Assembly: GCA_903918755.1 (NCBI GenBank)
Contig: CAIXFN010000085.1
Coordinates: forward strand, 19,344 to 83,343
Length of the DNA: 64,000 nucleotides
Direction of reading: 5' to 3'
Source: an uncultured Pedosphaera sp.
Lineage (GTDB): Bacteria > Verrucomicrobiota > Verrucomicrobiia > Limisphaerales > Pedosphaeraceae
The position numbers were made by a program, and so were the translations under genes. Of the stretch, positions 35,873-44,744 are shown one piece after another (position 1 is the first letter of the stretch; every line of letters starts with the position of its first letter). Under the pieces are notes generated by a model. It was not told the origin of the DNA and did not search any database. It saw only the letters and a program-made list of their open reading frames with translations.

Positions 35873-38533
35873 TTACCGGGCCGGCTTCGGTTTGGGACTG
35901 GCTTTGGTCGGCGCATTGGTCTTCACCGGTAGTTGCTTTTTGATTTCCTCCAAATCCTGCCGTAGTTCCCGATTCGCTTTCTCCAGATCAAGGACTTCCT
36001 GGCGGAGATTCTTGAAGTCGTCCACCGGCTTACGGGCGGAACGCAACGTGGACAGGGATTGCGCGGCGGCGGCCTTTTCCGGACCGTTCCGGGCACTGGC
36101 GAAGTTTTGCAAGACGGCGATGGCGCGCGGGTCACCCAGTGTTCCCAAAGCTTCCAATGCCGCGGTCGCGATGGTTTGGTTTTTGTGATTCACGTAGCTC
36201 ACCAGGAAGTCGCGCACGGCATCCTTTTTCTCCTCATTCCGGGCCAGATAAGCCACGGTGTGGAGGCCGGAAACGAAACCACCGGTGCGAAACGCCCTTT
36301 CCCGTTCGCGCAAAGTGGCCAGGAGGGGATTGATATAGGCGGGGTCGTCCTGCGACTGGATCGCGCTGATGGCGGCGTCGGCCAGTTCATTCCGGAAGGA
36401 GTCGGATTGCAGGTACTTGGTCAGCAATACAGGAACTTCCGGGGCATTGTAGTCACCCAGACTGCGGAGGGCCGCCGCCAGAATGGCCGGGTTTTTTTCC
36501 CGCTCCAGCATGGCGCCGGCCGCGATCCGCGCGGAGTCGTGGTAGAAGCCGCCCAGCGCGCTGGCGACTTGCAGGCGCACGCGCGCATCCGGTTGGTTCG
36601 TGGCGGACAGAAGGGCTTGCAAGGCTTCCGGCGTATGGATGCCCCGCAGTGCCTGGGCGGCCCGGGTGCGGACGCCGTAAAAGGGATCTTCTTTCAGGCT
36701 GGTCGCCAGTTTCGCGACGGTCTCCTGATCTTTGCGGTCGCGTAGTTCTTCTACCGCCAGCAGGCGGCCCACGAGGTCGCTTCGGTCCGCCAGTTGCGCA
36801 TATACCATCGGGGTCGGCAGTTTGAAGGTGATTTTGGCGAGCAGTGTGTAATCGGGATCCAGGCGGACTATTTCCGGGACAGAAGGCAGCGCGAAACTAA
36901 ATTCCGAGTATTTTTCCCGCACCTGGATGGTGCGATCCACGGTCCCGAATTTCCCTTTGAAGCGGATGGTGAGGGGGAAATTGAACAGCAGTATTTGCTC
37001 GTCGATCTTTTGGTTCTGCCGCAGCGTGATTTTCGCCATCCTGGTCTGCTCGTTCCACTCATAGCTGGCGCCTAATTCCGGGTTATGCGCGTGGTAGAGC
37101 CATTGGTCGAAGAACTGATCAAACGATCGGCCGCTCAATTCCTCGATGACCCGCCGCAAATCTTCCGTCACTACATTCCCAAATTTATGGCGTTCTACGT
37201 AGGTTTTGATGCAGCGTTGGTACAATTCCTTCCCGAGTTGGGAACGCAACATGTGCAACACCCAGCCACCTTTGGGGTAGGGGAGGTAACCGTATTGGCC
37301 AAATTCCTCGTCGGGGTCGCCATAAGTATGACGGACGATGGGCACCGTGTCCGGCGACATGCTGATCAACCCGGCGGCATTTTCATAAAGTCCATAGAGC
37401 ATCGCGTCATGCCCGTTTTGGTGTTCCTCGTAAAGCAGGGCATAATAGGTCGCAAACCCTTCGTTGAGCCAGATATCGCTCCAGTCCTTGCAGGTGACCA
37501 GGTCCCCAAACCATTGGTGCGCCATTTCATGCGCCACCAGGGAGTCGCCGTCGATGATGTTTTCCGTCGCGGCGGAGAACAATTCCCCATCCGTCAGCAA
37601 AGTGGCGCTGGTGTTCTCCATGCCGCCCCAAATGAAATCCTGGAGGCAGATCTGGTCGTACTTGTCCCAAGGATAAGGTATTCCGGTTTCCGTTTCGAAA
37701 AAGCCCATGATGTCCTTCGTATGCCGGAAAAAGGCCGGTGCTTCCCGACTCTCCGACGGTGGGGTCAAGTACGCCAGGGGCACATTCTTGTAGTGGTCTT
37801 CCATGCGGGTGAAATATCCCGCCGAAAGCGAGATCAGGTAATTGGCATGCGGCTTGTCCTGCGACCAGTGGAAGGCGGTCAAGCCCGTGGCCGCATCGCG
37901 ATTCGTGGAGACGAGCCGGCCATTCGATTCCGCGGTCATGCCCGCGGGAACATGGCAGGTCACCTCCGTCGTGTATTTCGCGTTGGGCGCGTCCAGGCAG
38001 GGATACCAGTGCCGCGCTTCGATGGGCTCCCCATTGGAAAACAGATGAGTGTCACCCGCGGGATAACCCATTTCCTGGGTGCGAAAATAGATTCCCTTCG
38101 TGGGTTCGGCATCATAGGTGATCGTCACGGAAGCAGACTTACCGAGGGGGATCGGTTGGACGAAATCAATGATCACCTGGTTCGTGGTGGTGGTCCAGGA
38201 TCGGATTTCCTCGGATGAACTCACGCTCCGGATTGCCAGGTCCACCGCGTCCAGGGTCAGTTCCGGCAACGGTTCGACGTTGGGCTGGAATTGCAGCACC
38301 ACGCTCCCGACAAATCGGCGCCGCGGGAAATCCGGCGTGATGTCCAGGGCCAGGTGGCTGATCTTCACGGCCCGGTCCGGCGCATATTTGCGATGGTCCG
38401 GTGAATCCACCGGCGCCAGAAAACGGGCGGCTTTCCAGCATTGCAGGCTGCCCGATTCCGTCGCCATTGTGCCCGAACCGCAAAGCAGCAGACCGGTGAC
38501 AAACGTGAAGGTGGAGATTCGATGAGGTTTCAT
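35873..38533 (-). CDS. Exported M1-family aminopeptidase with HEAT-like C-terminal extension
   Basis: This 886-residue protein starts at the ATG at 38533 with a signal peptide (FTFVTGLLLCGSGTMA). The gluzincin core has GGMEN (303-307, substrate N-terminus binding) and HEMAHQWFGD...NEGFATY, giving zinc ligands His335, His339 and Glu358 with catalytic Glu336. Residues about 590-830 are HEAT-like repeats (ALRGIHTPEALQALLSATNQ). The last 60 residues are a charged coiled coil and a Lys/Pro tail. Its role would be trimming peptides outside the cytoplasm. A remnant of a second copy of its 3' end lies at 33165-33263. Confidence 0.92.
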   Translation of the reverse strand: MKPHRISTFTFVTGLLLCGSGTMATESGSLQCWKAARFLAPVDSPDHRKYAPDRAVKISHLALDITPDFPRRRFVGSVVLQFQPNVEPLPELTLDAVDLAIRSVSSSEEIRSWTTTTNQVIIDFVQPIPLGKSASVTITYDAEPTKGIYFRTQEMGYPAGDTHLFSNGEPIEARHWYPCLDAPNAKYTTEVTCHVPAGMTAESNGRLVSTNRDAATGLTAFHWSQDKPHANYLISLSAGYFTRMEDHYKNVPLAYLTPPSESREAPAFFRHTKDIMGFFETETGIPYPWDKYDQICLQDFIWGGMENTSATLLTDGELFSAATENIIDGDSLVAHEMAHQWFGDLVTCKDWSDIWLNEGFATYYALLYEEHQNGHDAMLYGLYENAAGLISMSPDTVPIVRHTYGDPDEEFGQYGYLPYPKGGWVLHMLRSQLGKELYQRCIKTYVERHKFGNVVTEDLRRVIEELSGRSFDQFFDQWLYHAHNPELGASYEWNEQTRMAKITLRQNQKIDEQILLFNFPLTIRFKGKFGTVDRTIQVREKYSEFSFALPSVPEIVRLDPDYTLLAKITFKLPTPMVYAQLADRSDLVGRLLAVEELRDRKDQETVAKLATSLKEDPFYGVRTRAAQALRGIHTPEALQALLSATNQPDARVRLQVASALGGFYHDSARIAAGAMLEREKNPAILAAALRSLGDYNAPEVPVLLTKYLQSDSFRNELADAAISAIQSQDDPAYINPLLATLRERERAFRTGGFVSGLHTVAYLARNEEKKDAVRDFLVSYVNHKNQTIATAALEALGTLGDPRAIAVLQNFASARNGPEKAAAAQSLSTLRSARKPVDDFKNLRQEVLDLEKANRELRQDLEEIKKQLPVKTNAPTKASPKPKPAR

Positions 38534-38845
38534 AACTGGATGGCTGGGGTGGGGAGGGACGGAAGCAAGTTTGGGTACCCGCCGGAGGCCTGATTAGGGG
38601 GGCTTATTTGGTGTTTTGGTGATTTTCTACCACGCTGCCGCTGCGCCAAGAGCTGAATTCTCCGCCCGGCGCCTGGGCTCATTTTAATACCCGTTGGCCG
38701 GCCGGTTATCCATCACAAATTATCCGGTCACCCGCCTGGAAAAATTGCCCGCTCTTTTCGCTCGACTTTGCGTCCGGCCCGGTTGCAAAATCGCGAAACT
38801 TTTCAACCAGCGGGCCAAACCGGACCTGGCGGGTTGTTTATACTT
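38534..38845. other. 312-base divergent intergenic region
   Basis: This region separates the divergent starts of the M1 peptidase and the DUF1080 gene and must hold both promoters. No convincing -35/-10 pair was found by eye. No small open frame with a ribosome site was seen. Confidence 0.4.
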
Positions 38846-40045
38846 ATGAAAATGCACTCGAATTTGACGATGATTTGCGGTTGGCTCGCGTGCGCCTCGG
38901 GCGCACTGGCCGCCGACAACGTTTTCCACGGCCCGACGTTTTATGGCGATGCGCCCGATGCCCATCATGCCTGGGCGATTCATGACGCCAACCGGCCCCA
39001 ACCTTTGATTGTCACCCCGGGTACGGTCAGCACGCAGGAGCAGCCTGGCAAGCCGCCTTCGGATGCCATTGTGCTCTTTGATGGCACCGATCTCTCCAAA
39101 TGGGAAGCCGACACTGGTGTGGGCGTCCCCACGAAATGGATCGTCAAGGACGGCGCGATGGAATGTGTGCCCGGCTCGGGCTACATTCGCACGAAGGAAA
39201 AAATCGGCGACTGCCAATTGCATGTCGAATGGGCCGCTCCCATCCATGTGCAGGGCGATAGCCAGGGGCGCGGCAACAGCGGCGTTTTTCTCATGGGCCT
39301 CGTCGAAGTCCAGGTGCTGGACAATTATAACAACCCCACCTACGCCGACGGGTTGGCGGGCTCCGTTTATGGTCAGCACGCCGCCATGGCCAACGCGCTC
39401 CGCCCCCCGGGACAATATCAGACTTATGACATCATTTTCCGCCGCCCGCTCTACGCCAAGGGCGGCGAATTGCTGGAGCCGGGTTACGTCACCGTTTATG
39501 AAAACGGCGTGGTGGTGCAAGACCACGCCGTGATTGAAGGCGAGACGGGCCATCAAGCCCGCACCAAGACCATGCACTTTCCGGAGGCCGGCCCCTTGAA
39601 GTTTCAAGACCACGGTAATCCGGTCCGCTACCGGAATATCTGGTATCGCCAGCTTCCCCGCCGCGCCAATGACGGTGGCGACGACGGCTACCTCACCACC
39701 GAGGCCACCACCGCCAAGCGGGCGGAGATCGCCGCCAGCATTCGCGCGGATGCCGACAAGATGACCGGGGCCAACCAGACCGTGGCCCGGACCCTCCGCT
39801 ACGCCGAGTCCCTGGTGTACACCCGGGATGACGCCACCTATCAAAAAGTCGAGGCCGCCCTTCTGGAATATGTGGCCGGAATCGCCGCCCTGCCCGCCGA
39901 TCAAGTCGGGGCCAAAAAGGATGAAGTCAAACATTTGCGCGATGTTTGCCGTTACCTCGCCAAATGGAAGATCGTTCCCGACGACTATGCCCCGAAGGCG
40001 AAGCTGGATCAGGCGGTGAAGGACCACAATTGGGACAAACGCTAA
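38846..40045 (+). CDS. Secreted DUF1080 (3-keto-disaccharide hydrolase-type) protein
   Basis: This 399-residue protein starts at the ATG at 38846 (MKMHSNLTMICGWLACASGA) with a signal peptide. The DUF1080 jelly-roll domain has IVLFDGTDLSKWEADTG, WIVKDGAMECVPGSGYIRT, HVEWAAP and RGNSGVFLMGLVEVQVLDNY, the usual family signatures. Members include 3-keto-glucoside hydrolases and carbohydrate-binding proteins. About 120 extra C-terminal residues are helical. A lactonase-like gene follows after 19 bases on the same strand, and the pair suggests sugar oxidation and processing outside the cytoplasm. Confidence 0.87.
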   Translation: MKMHSNLTMICGWLACASGALAADNVFHGPTFYGDAPDAHHAWAIHDANRPQPLIVTPGTVSTQEQPGKPPSDAIVLFDGTDLSKWEADTGVGVPTKWIVKDGAMECVPGSGYIRTKEKIGDCQLHVEWAAPIHVQGDSQGRGNSGVFLMGLVEVQVLDNYNNPTYADGLAGSVYGQHAAMANALRPPGQYQTYDIIFRRPLYAKGGELLEPGYVTVYENGVVVQDHAVIEGETGHQARTKTMHFPEAGPLKFQDHGNPVRYRNIWYRQLPRRANDGGDDGYLTTEATTAKRAEIAASIRADADKMTGANQTVARTLRYAESLVYTRDDATYQKVEAALLEYVAGIAALPADQVGAKKDEVKHLRDVCRYLAKWKIVPDDYAPKAKLDQAVKDHNWDKR

Positions 40046-40064
40046 CTCAGGTTATTTGAGCTCC

Positions 40065-41234
40065 ATGAAACTGCCCCTCCCGGTCAACTCCCTTCGCGGC
40101 GCCATTGCGGCCGGAATGCTCCTCGCCACCGTCGCCGCCCCGGCGGCGGAGGCCGCCTGTCTGGTTTACGTCGGCACCTATACCAACGGCAAAAGCAAGG
40201 GAATCTATGCTTACCGCATGGAGCCCGGGAATGGCAGTTTCACCGCGCTGGGATTGGTGGCCGAAACCCCCAATCCCACCTTCCTGGAAATCGAACCGTC
40301 GCGCGGCTTGTTGTTTGCCGCCAATGAAATCACGAAATTCCATGGCGAATCAGCCGGTGCCGTCAGCTCTTTTGCCATCGATACCGCCTCGGGCAAACTC
40401 AAGCCCCTCAATCAGCAATCTTCCCGCGGCCCCGGTCCTTGTCATGTTGGCGTGGACGCCACCGGCAAGAATGTCTTGGTGGCCAATTATACCGGCGGTA
40501 GTGTGGCGCTCCTGCCCGTCGCCGCGGATGGTCGCCTCGGTGCCGCCACCTCCTTTTTCCAGCACGCTGGCAAGGGCGTTGATCCCGGCCGGCAGGAAGG
40601 ACCACACGCCCATTTCGTAACCACGGATGCGGCCAATCGCTACGCTTTCGCTTGCGATTTGGGATTGGACGAAATTTTGATTTACAAACTGGATCCGCTG
40701 AAGGGCGTCCTTACCCCCAATGATCCACCTTTCGCCAATGTCAAAGCGGGTTCTGGTCCCCGCCACCTCGCCTTTGGGCGCGATGGCCGGCAGGTGTATG
40801 TGCTCAACGAGATGACCGCCACTGTTACGGCGTTTAATTATGACGCCGTCCGGGGGCAAATGAAGGAATTTCAAACCGTGGCCGCCCTGCCGGAGGGGTT
40901 CCATGGGGGTTTCAGTGGCGCCGAGGTGTTCCTACACCCTTCGGGCAAATTCCTTTACACCTCGAATCGCGGCGCCAACACCATTGCCGCGTTCCGGATC
41001 CAACCCGGCACGGGCGCCTTGTCCCTGATCTCCCAGACCGCCACCCAGGGGAAGACCCCGCGGAGCTTTGGCATCGATCCCACCGGCAAGTTCCTCCTCG
41101 CCGCCAATCAGGACTCCGGCACGATTGTGATTTTCCAGATCGATGAAGCCAGCGGGGAATTGTCTCCCACGGGCAAGGTCTTGGAAGTGCCCTCCCCGGT
41201 GTGTGTGAAGTTTCTTTCGCTGGCCGGAAAATAG
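40065..41234 (+). CDS. Exported Lactonase-family seven-bladed propeller protein
   Basis: This 389-residue protein starts at the ATG at 40065 (MKLPLPVNSLRGAIAAGMLL) with a signal peptide ending near AEAA. The Lactonase/Pgl-type propeller opens LVYVGTYTNGKSKGIYAYRM and repeats motifs such as NPTFLEIEPSRGLLFAANE and GPCHVGVDATGKNVLVANYT. The HAHFV and GSGPRHLAFGRDGRQVYVLN segments match the family active face. Cytoplasmic relatives hydrolyse 6-phosphogluconolactone; exported forms probably act on other sugar lactones. It is likely co-transcribed with the DUF1080 gene 19 bases upstream. Confidence 0.87.
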   Translation: MKLPLPVNSLRGAIAAGMLLATVAAPAAEAACLVYVGTYTNGKSKGIYAYRMEPGNGSFTALGLVAETPNPTFLEIEPSRGLLFAANEITKFHGESAGAVSSFAIDTASGKLKPLNQQSSRGPGPCHVGVDATGKNVLVANYTGGSVALLPVAADGRLGAATSFFQHAGKGVDPGRQEGPHAHFVTTDAANRYAFACDLGLDEILIYKLDPLKGVLTPNDPPFANVKAGSGPRHLAFGRDGRQVYVLNEMTATVTAFNYDAVRGQMKEFQTVAALPEGFHGGFSGAEVFLHPSGKFLYTSNRGANTIAAFRIQPGTGALSLISQTATQGKTPRSFGIDPTGKFLLAANQDSGTIVIFQIDEASGELSPTGKVLEVPSPVCVKFLSLAGK

Positions 41235-41295
41235 GGCCGGTGGGGATGGCTGAATCCTGCCGGGAGCGAAAGCAGAAAAAGAGTTATTTCTGGGC

Positions 41296-41324
41296 TTTAC
41301 ATTGTCGGTGTAACCGCATAAATT
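41296..41324 (+). promoter_or_regulatory. Sigma70-like promoter of the pseudopilin-like gene
   Basis: TTTACA (41296-41301) is followed after exactly 17 bases by TAAATT (41319-41324). Predicted start of transcription is near 41331, about 45 bases before the ATG at 41376. Confidence 0.6.
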
Positions 41325-41375
41325 GTTGGTCAATCAGCAGTTTTTGGTTCCGTGGCCACTCAATCACATAGCAAT

Positions 41376-42269
41376 ATGTTGAGTCAGGATGTTGCGGCGG
41401 AGTCGTTTAGGTCGCATCGGTTCAAGCTTAGCCGCGCCGGATTCACCTTGGTTGAACTTCTCGTTGTCGTTGCCATTATTGGCATCCTGACCGCGATGTT
41501 GCTGCCTGCCATTTCTCGTTCCAAGTCCCGGGCGCTGGCGATTTTTTGCATGAACAACAGCCGGCAGTTGGCGGTGGCTTGGACGCTTTACGCCCAGGAC
41601 AACAACAACCGTCTGGTGTATAATCTCGGTGGCGATCCGCTCACCACCGGGGTGGCCCCTTCCTCGCAAGCCAATTGGGTCAATAATGTGATGGATTGGA
41701 CGCTCTCGCCCGATAATACCAATACCGCTTTCGTCGTCAGCGATTTTTCCCTCCTCGGCCGCTCGGTCGGTGGTTCCACCGGGATTTATAAATGCCCCGC
41801 GGACCGCGCCTTGAGCGATGTTCAAAAACAGGCCGGGTGGTCGGGTCGCGTGCGCAGTGTCTCCATGAACGCCATGATGGGGAATCCGGGCAGCGGCATC
41901 CTGAAAAATGGCAGAAACATCAATAACCCCGGTTATCGACAGTTTTTGAACGAAAACGACATTTCCGAACCCAGCCGCCTGTTTGTTTTCCTGGATGAAC
42001 ACCCTGACAGCATCAACGATGGATACTTTCAAGCCCATCCGGCGGGGGCCGCCAATGAGCAATTGACCTGGGTGGATTTGCCCGCTTCGTACCACGCCGG
42101 TGGCGGGAGTTTCACCTTTGCCGATGCCCATACGGAAATCCACCGTTGGCAGTTTGACACCACCCGGCGTCCCGCGATTCCCGGGGGGGCGGGGCTGCCC
42201 ATTCCCATTCGCACCGGCGAGGAAGCGGACTTGTTCTGGCTGCTTTCGCACATGAGCCTCCAACCTTGA
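41376..42269 (+). CDS. Type II pseudopilin-like secreted protein (prepilin N-methylation motif)
   Basis: This protein has a type IV prepilin leader: SRAGFTLVELLVVVAIIGIL, cleaved after the Gly before FTLVELL, followed by a long mature part (297 residues from the ATG at 41376; a GTG at 41352 would add 8). The sequence then reads AISRSKSRALAIFCMNNSRQ and ends with HAGGGSFTFADAHTEIHRW, a layout typical of the many H-X9-DG/DUF1559-like proteins of Verrucomicrobia and Planctomycetes. These are thought to be substrates or pseudopilins of type II secretion-like systems. No secretion genes are near, so it is a satellite copy. Confidence 0.87.
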   Translation: MLSQDVAAESFRSHRFKLSRAGFTLVELLVVVAIIGILTAMLLPAISRSKSRALAIFCMNNSRQLAVAWTLYAQDNNNRLVYNLGGDPLTTGVAPSSQANWVNNVMDWTLSPDNTNTAFVVSDFSLLGRSVGGSTGIYKCPADRALSDVQKQAGWSGRVRSVSMNAMMGNPGSGILKNGRNINNPGYRQFLNENDISEPSRLFVFLDEHPDSINDGYFQAHPAGAANEQLTWVDLPASYHAGGGSFTFADAHTEIHRWQFDTTRRPAIPGGAGLPIPIRTGEEADLFWLLSHMSLQP

Positions 42270-42376
42270 GCCCGTTCGTTCCTCGGGTGGCATGCTTCGG
42301 AACGGCGGCCAGCGAGAAAAATAGCTCGCCAAATCACTCCTCCAGCCTTATGCTCCACCCGATTTCTAAAATCGTT

Positions 42377-43360
42377 ATGCAAGCAAAAAGTGCGGGTTTA
42401 TTCGTCGCGGCGTTCTTGGCCGCCGGTGGTTTGTTTTTAACCGGCAGCGCGGTTATGGCGCAGGAGCAGCCCAAACCGCCGACTCCTGCGCCTACGTTGA
42501 TCCCTTTTCCCATCAACCGGCCTGTCCCCCTGCCTGGGCAGGTCACGCCAACTCCGCAGGTCCTCCCCGTTCAGCCGCCCGAGGCCTTGGTCTGGGATGC
42601 CAATGAGAAGGAATTGACGGTGAAACCCGGCGCCGCCACGGCCGAATTCTTTTTTGCCGTTACTAATGTTTCGGAAGCCCCCTACACCATCACCTCGATT
42701 CATACCTCGTGTGGTTGCACCGTGGCCAAGGCGCCCCCCATGCCCTGGACCCTGGCTCCCCATTCGGATGGCCGGGTGGAGGTCAGTGTGAATCTGGCCG
42801 GCAAATCCGGCACGATCATGAAGCAAGTCACGGTGCAGTCCACCAACGCGCCGAAACTCCTGAATGTCACCATCAAGATTCCGGATAGTCCGGAATTGGT
42901 TCGCCTGCGCAACATGCAGATGGCCACCGCCGACCCGGCCGCCATCTTCAAGGGCGAATGCGCCTCGTGTCACGTGGTGCCCACCGTGGGGAAATTTGGT
43001 CCCGAACTGGCCAAAGCCGCTTGCGGGATTTGCCACGAAGCGGAACGCCGCGCCACCATGGTTCCGGACTTGAAGAACCTGCCGCACCCCACCGACTATG
43101 CCTTCTGGAAGGAAATCATCAGCAATGGTAAACCCGGAACCTTGATGCCGGGATTCTCCGTTGCCAAAAACGGTCCCTTGAGCGTGGAGCAGATTGAGTC
43201 ACTCGCCCAACTTTTGGCCAAAACCATTCCTTCGAAGCTGACTCCCATACCTGGAACCAACACCACGTTGGTGCGCTTGCCGCCCAGCGCGGGACTGCCG
43301 GCGATACCCCCGCCGCCCGCCCCTCCGGCACCGCCCGCTCCTCCGGCCGTTCCCAAGTAA
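42377..43360 (+). CDS. DUF1573 protein fused to a di-CXXCH cytochrome c region
   Basis: From the ATG at 42377 (MQAKSAGLFVAAFLAAGGLF) this is 327 residues with a signal peptide. Residues about 80-185 are DUF1573, an Ig-like fold (EFFFAVTNVSEAPYTITSIH then TSCGCTVAK). Residues about 190-290 contain two heme c motifs 20 residues apart, CASCH and CGICH, with candidate Met ligands in TLMPGFSV. The tail is Pro/Ala-rich. An ATG 9 codons upstream is also possible. An exported electron carrier or heme sensor is plausible; the fusion itself is unusual to me. It is in line with the metallophosphoesterase gene 27 bases downstream. Confidence 0.82.
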   Translation: MQAKSAGLFVAAFLAAGGLFLTGSAVMAQEQPKPPTPAPTLIPFPINRPVPLPGQVTPTPQVLPVQPPEALVWDANEKELTVKPGAATAEFFFAVTNVSEAPYTITSIHTSCGCTVAKAPPMPWTLAPHSDGRVEVSVNLAGKSGTIMKQVTVQSTNAPKLLNVTIKIPDSPELVRLRNMQMATADPAAIFKGECASCHVVPTVGKFGPELAKAACGICHEAERRATMVPDLKNLPHPTDYAFWKEIISNGKPGTLMPGFSVAKNGPLSVEQIESLAQLLAKTIPSKLTPIPGTNTTLVRLPPSAGLPAIPPPPAPPAPPAPPAVPK

Positions 43361-43387
43361 GTCAAGACCGGGCAGGGGAGAAGTATC

Positions 43388-44290
43388 ATGCCCATCGAAT
43401 TGCCAGCGCTCAGCCGGCGCCGTTTTATCGGCGGTTCCCTGGCCTTCGGGGTAGCTTTCTTCTGTGACCAGTTTGTCGGAGCCGCCGAACCGGAACCTGA
43501 TCCGGATTCCTGGGCGCTCATTTCGGATACCCATCTCGCGGCCGATCCTGCTTTCATCTCGAAAGGGGTGAATCTGACGGAGTCCTTGCAAACTGTGGTG
43601 GCGGAGATTGCCGGTCTGGCGCGTCCTCCGGCAGGAACCCTCATCAATGGTGATCTTGCGTTTGATGCCGGTGAACCGGGGGATTACGCCCGCCTGATCG
43701 AAACCCTCCGCCCCTTGCGCCGCGCGGGCCAACGGGTTCACCTCACGCTCGGGAATCACGATGATCGCGAGCATTTTTGGGAAGCGTTCACCGCCGAAAA
43801 GGCAACCGCTCGTCCGGTCGCCGACCATCAGATGATGATGATCCGGTCGCTGCGGGCGAATTGGTTTGTTTTGGATTCCCTCGAAAAGGTCCACTCGGTT
43901 CCGGGTCGCCTGGGCGAAGCGCAACTGGCCTGGTTGTCCCGGGCGCTGGACGAAAATGCCGACCGGCCGGCCTTGGTCATGTGCCATCACAATCCCGATC
44001 CGGCCAAGGCCCTGAAAGACACCCCGGAACTGCTGGCCATCCTACGGCCCCGGAAGCAGGTCAAAGCCTTCTTTTTCGGGCATACCCACAACTGGGATGT
44101 GCAGCGGGATGAAAGTGGCATCCACCTTATCAATCTGCCCCCCACGGCCCACGTATTTACTCCGGGCCGGCCCCGCGGCTGGGTTTATTTGCAACTGCAG
44201 CCCGCCGGGGCGCGCCTTGAATTCCGCTCCCTGGACCGCGGGCATGCCGCCCACGGTCAGCTCGTTGACCTGCCTTGGCGGAACGGATGA
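43388..44290 (+). CDS. TAT-exported calcineurin-like metallophosphoesterase
   Basis: This 300-residue protein starts at the ATG at 43388 with a twin-arginine signal (SRRRFIGGSLAFGVAFF). The dinuclear metal motifs are in order: ALISDTHLA, LINGDLAF, LTLGNHDDRE, VMCHHNPDP and FFGHTHNWDV. It fits the class III cyclase/PDE and 3',5'-cAMP phosphodiesterase-like group, but the substrate cannot be told. The stop codon overlaps the start of the S4 gene (ATGA), so the two are translationally coupled. Confidence 0.9.
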   Translation: MPIELPALSRRRFIGGSLAFGVAFFCDQFVGAAEPEPDPDSWALISDTHLAADPAFISKGVNLTESLQTVVAEIAGLARPPAGTLINGDLAFDAGEPGDYARLIETLRPLRRAGQRVHLTLGNHDDREHFWEAFTAEKATARPVADHQMMMIRSLRANWFVLDSLEKVHSVPGRLGEAQLAWLSRALDENADRPALVMCHHNPDPAKALKDTPELLAILRPRKQVKAFFFGHTHNWDVQRDESGIHLINLPPTAHVFTPGRPRGWVYLQLQPAGARLEFRSLDRGHAAHGQLVDLPWRNG

Positions 44291-44661
44291 ACCCCTCCAC
44301 GGTGCGCTTGGACAAGTGGTTGTGGGCCGTGCGGCTCTACAAAACCCGCAGCCTCGCCACGGAAGCCTGCCGGCTGGGCCGCGTCACCATCGCCGGCCAG
44401 ACCGTCAAACCCGCCCGCTCGGTGCATCCCGGTGAGGTCATCGTCGCGAAAACCGGCGATTTGACCCGCACTTACCAGGTCCTGGCGCTGGTGGAACAGC
44501 GCGTCGGTGCCCCCGCCGTGAAGGAATTCGCGGGGGACCTCACCCCGGCTGAGGAATACGCCCGTCGCCGCGAGGCCGTACTGGAGCCCGTCTTTGCCTG
44601 GCCCAAAGGGCAGGGCCGGCCCACCAAACGGGATCGCCGCCGATTGGATGAAATGTTGTAA
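44287..44661 (+). CDS. S4-domain RNA-binding protein (Hsp15/HslR-like)
   Basis: This 124-residue protein has an N-terminal S4 domain: RLDKWLWAVRLYKTRSLATE and RVTIAGQTVKPARSVHPGE, the pattern of Hsp15. It ends in a basic tail (GRPTKRDRRRLDEML), also like Hsp15. Hsp15 binds the large ribosomal subunit carrying a blocked nascent chain. The ATG at 44287 overlaps the upstream stop by 4 bases. The glycerate kinase gene follows after 83 bases. Confidence 0.9.
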   Translation: MNPSTVRLDKWLWAVRLYKTRSLATEACRLGRVTIAGQTVKPARSVHPGEVIVAKTGDLTRTYQVLALVEQRVGAPAVKEFAGDLTPAEEYARRREAVLEPVFAWPKGQGRPTKRDRRRLDEML

Positions 44662-44744
44662 ATCAACCCGGCTTCCCCATTGCTCGTACCGACCGGGCGC
44701 ATTTTCCATTGCCCGCCGCCCCACGACGGGGGATGCTGCTCCGA

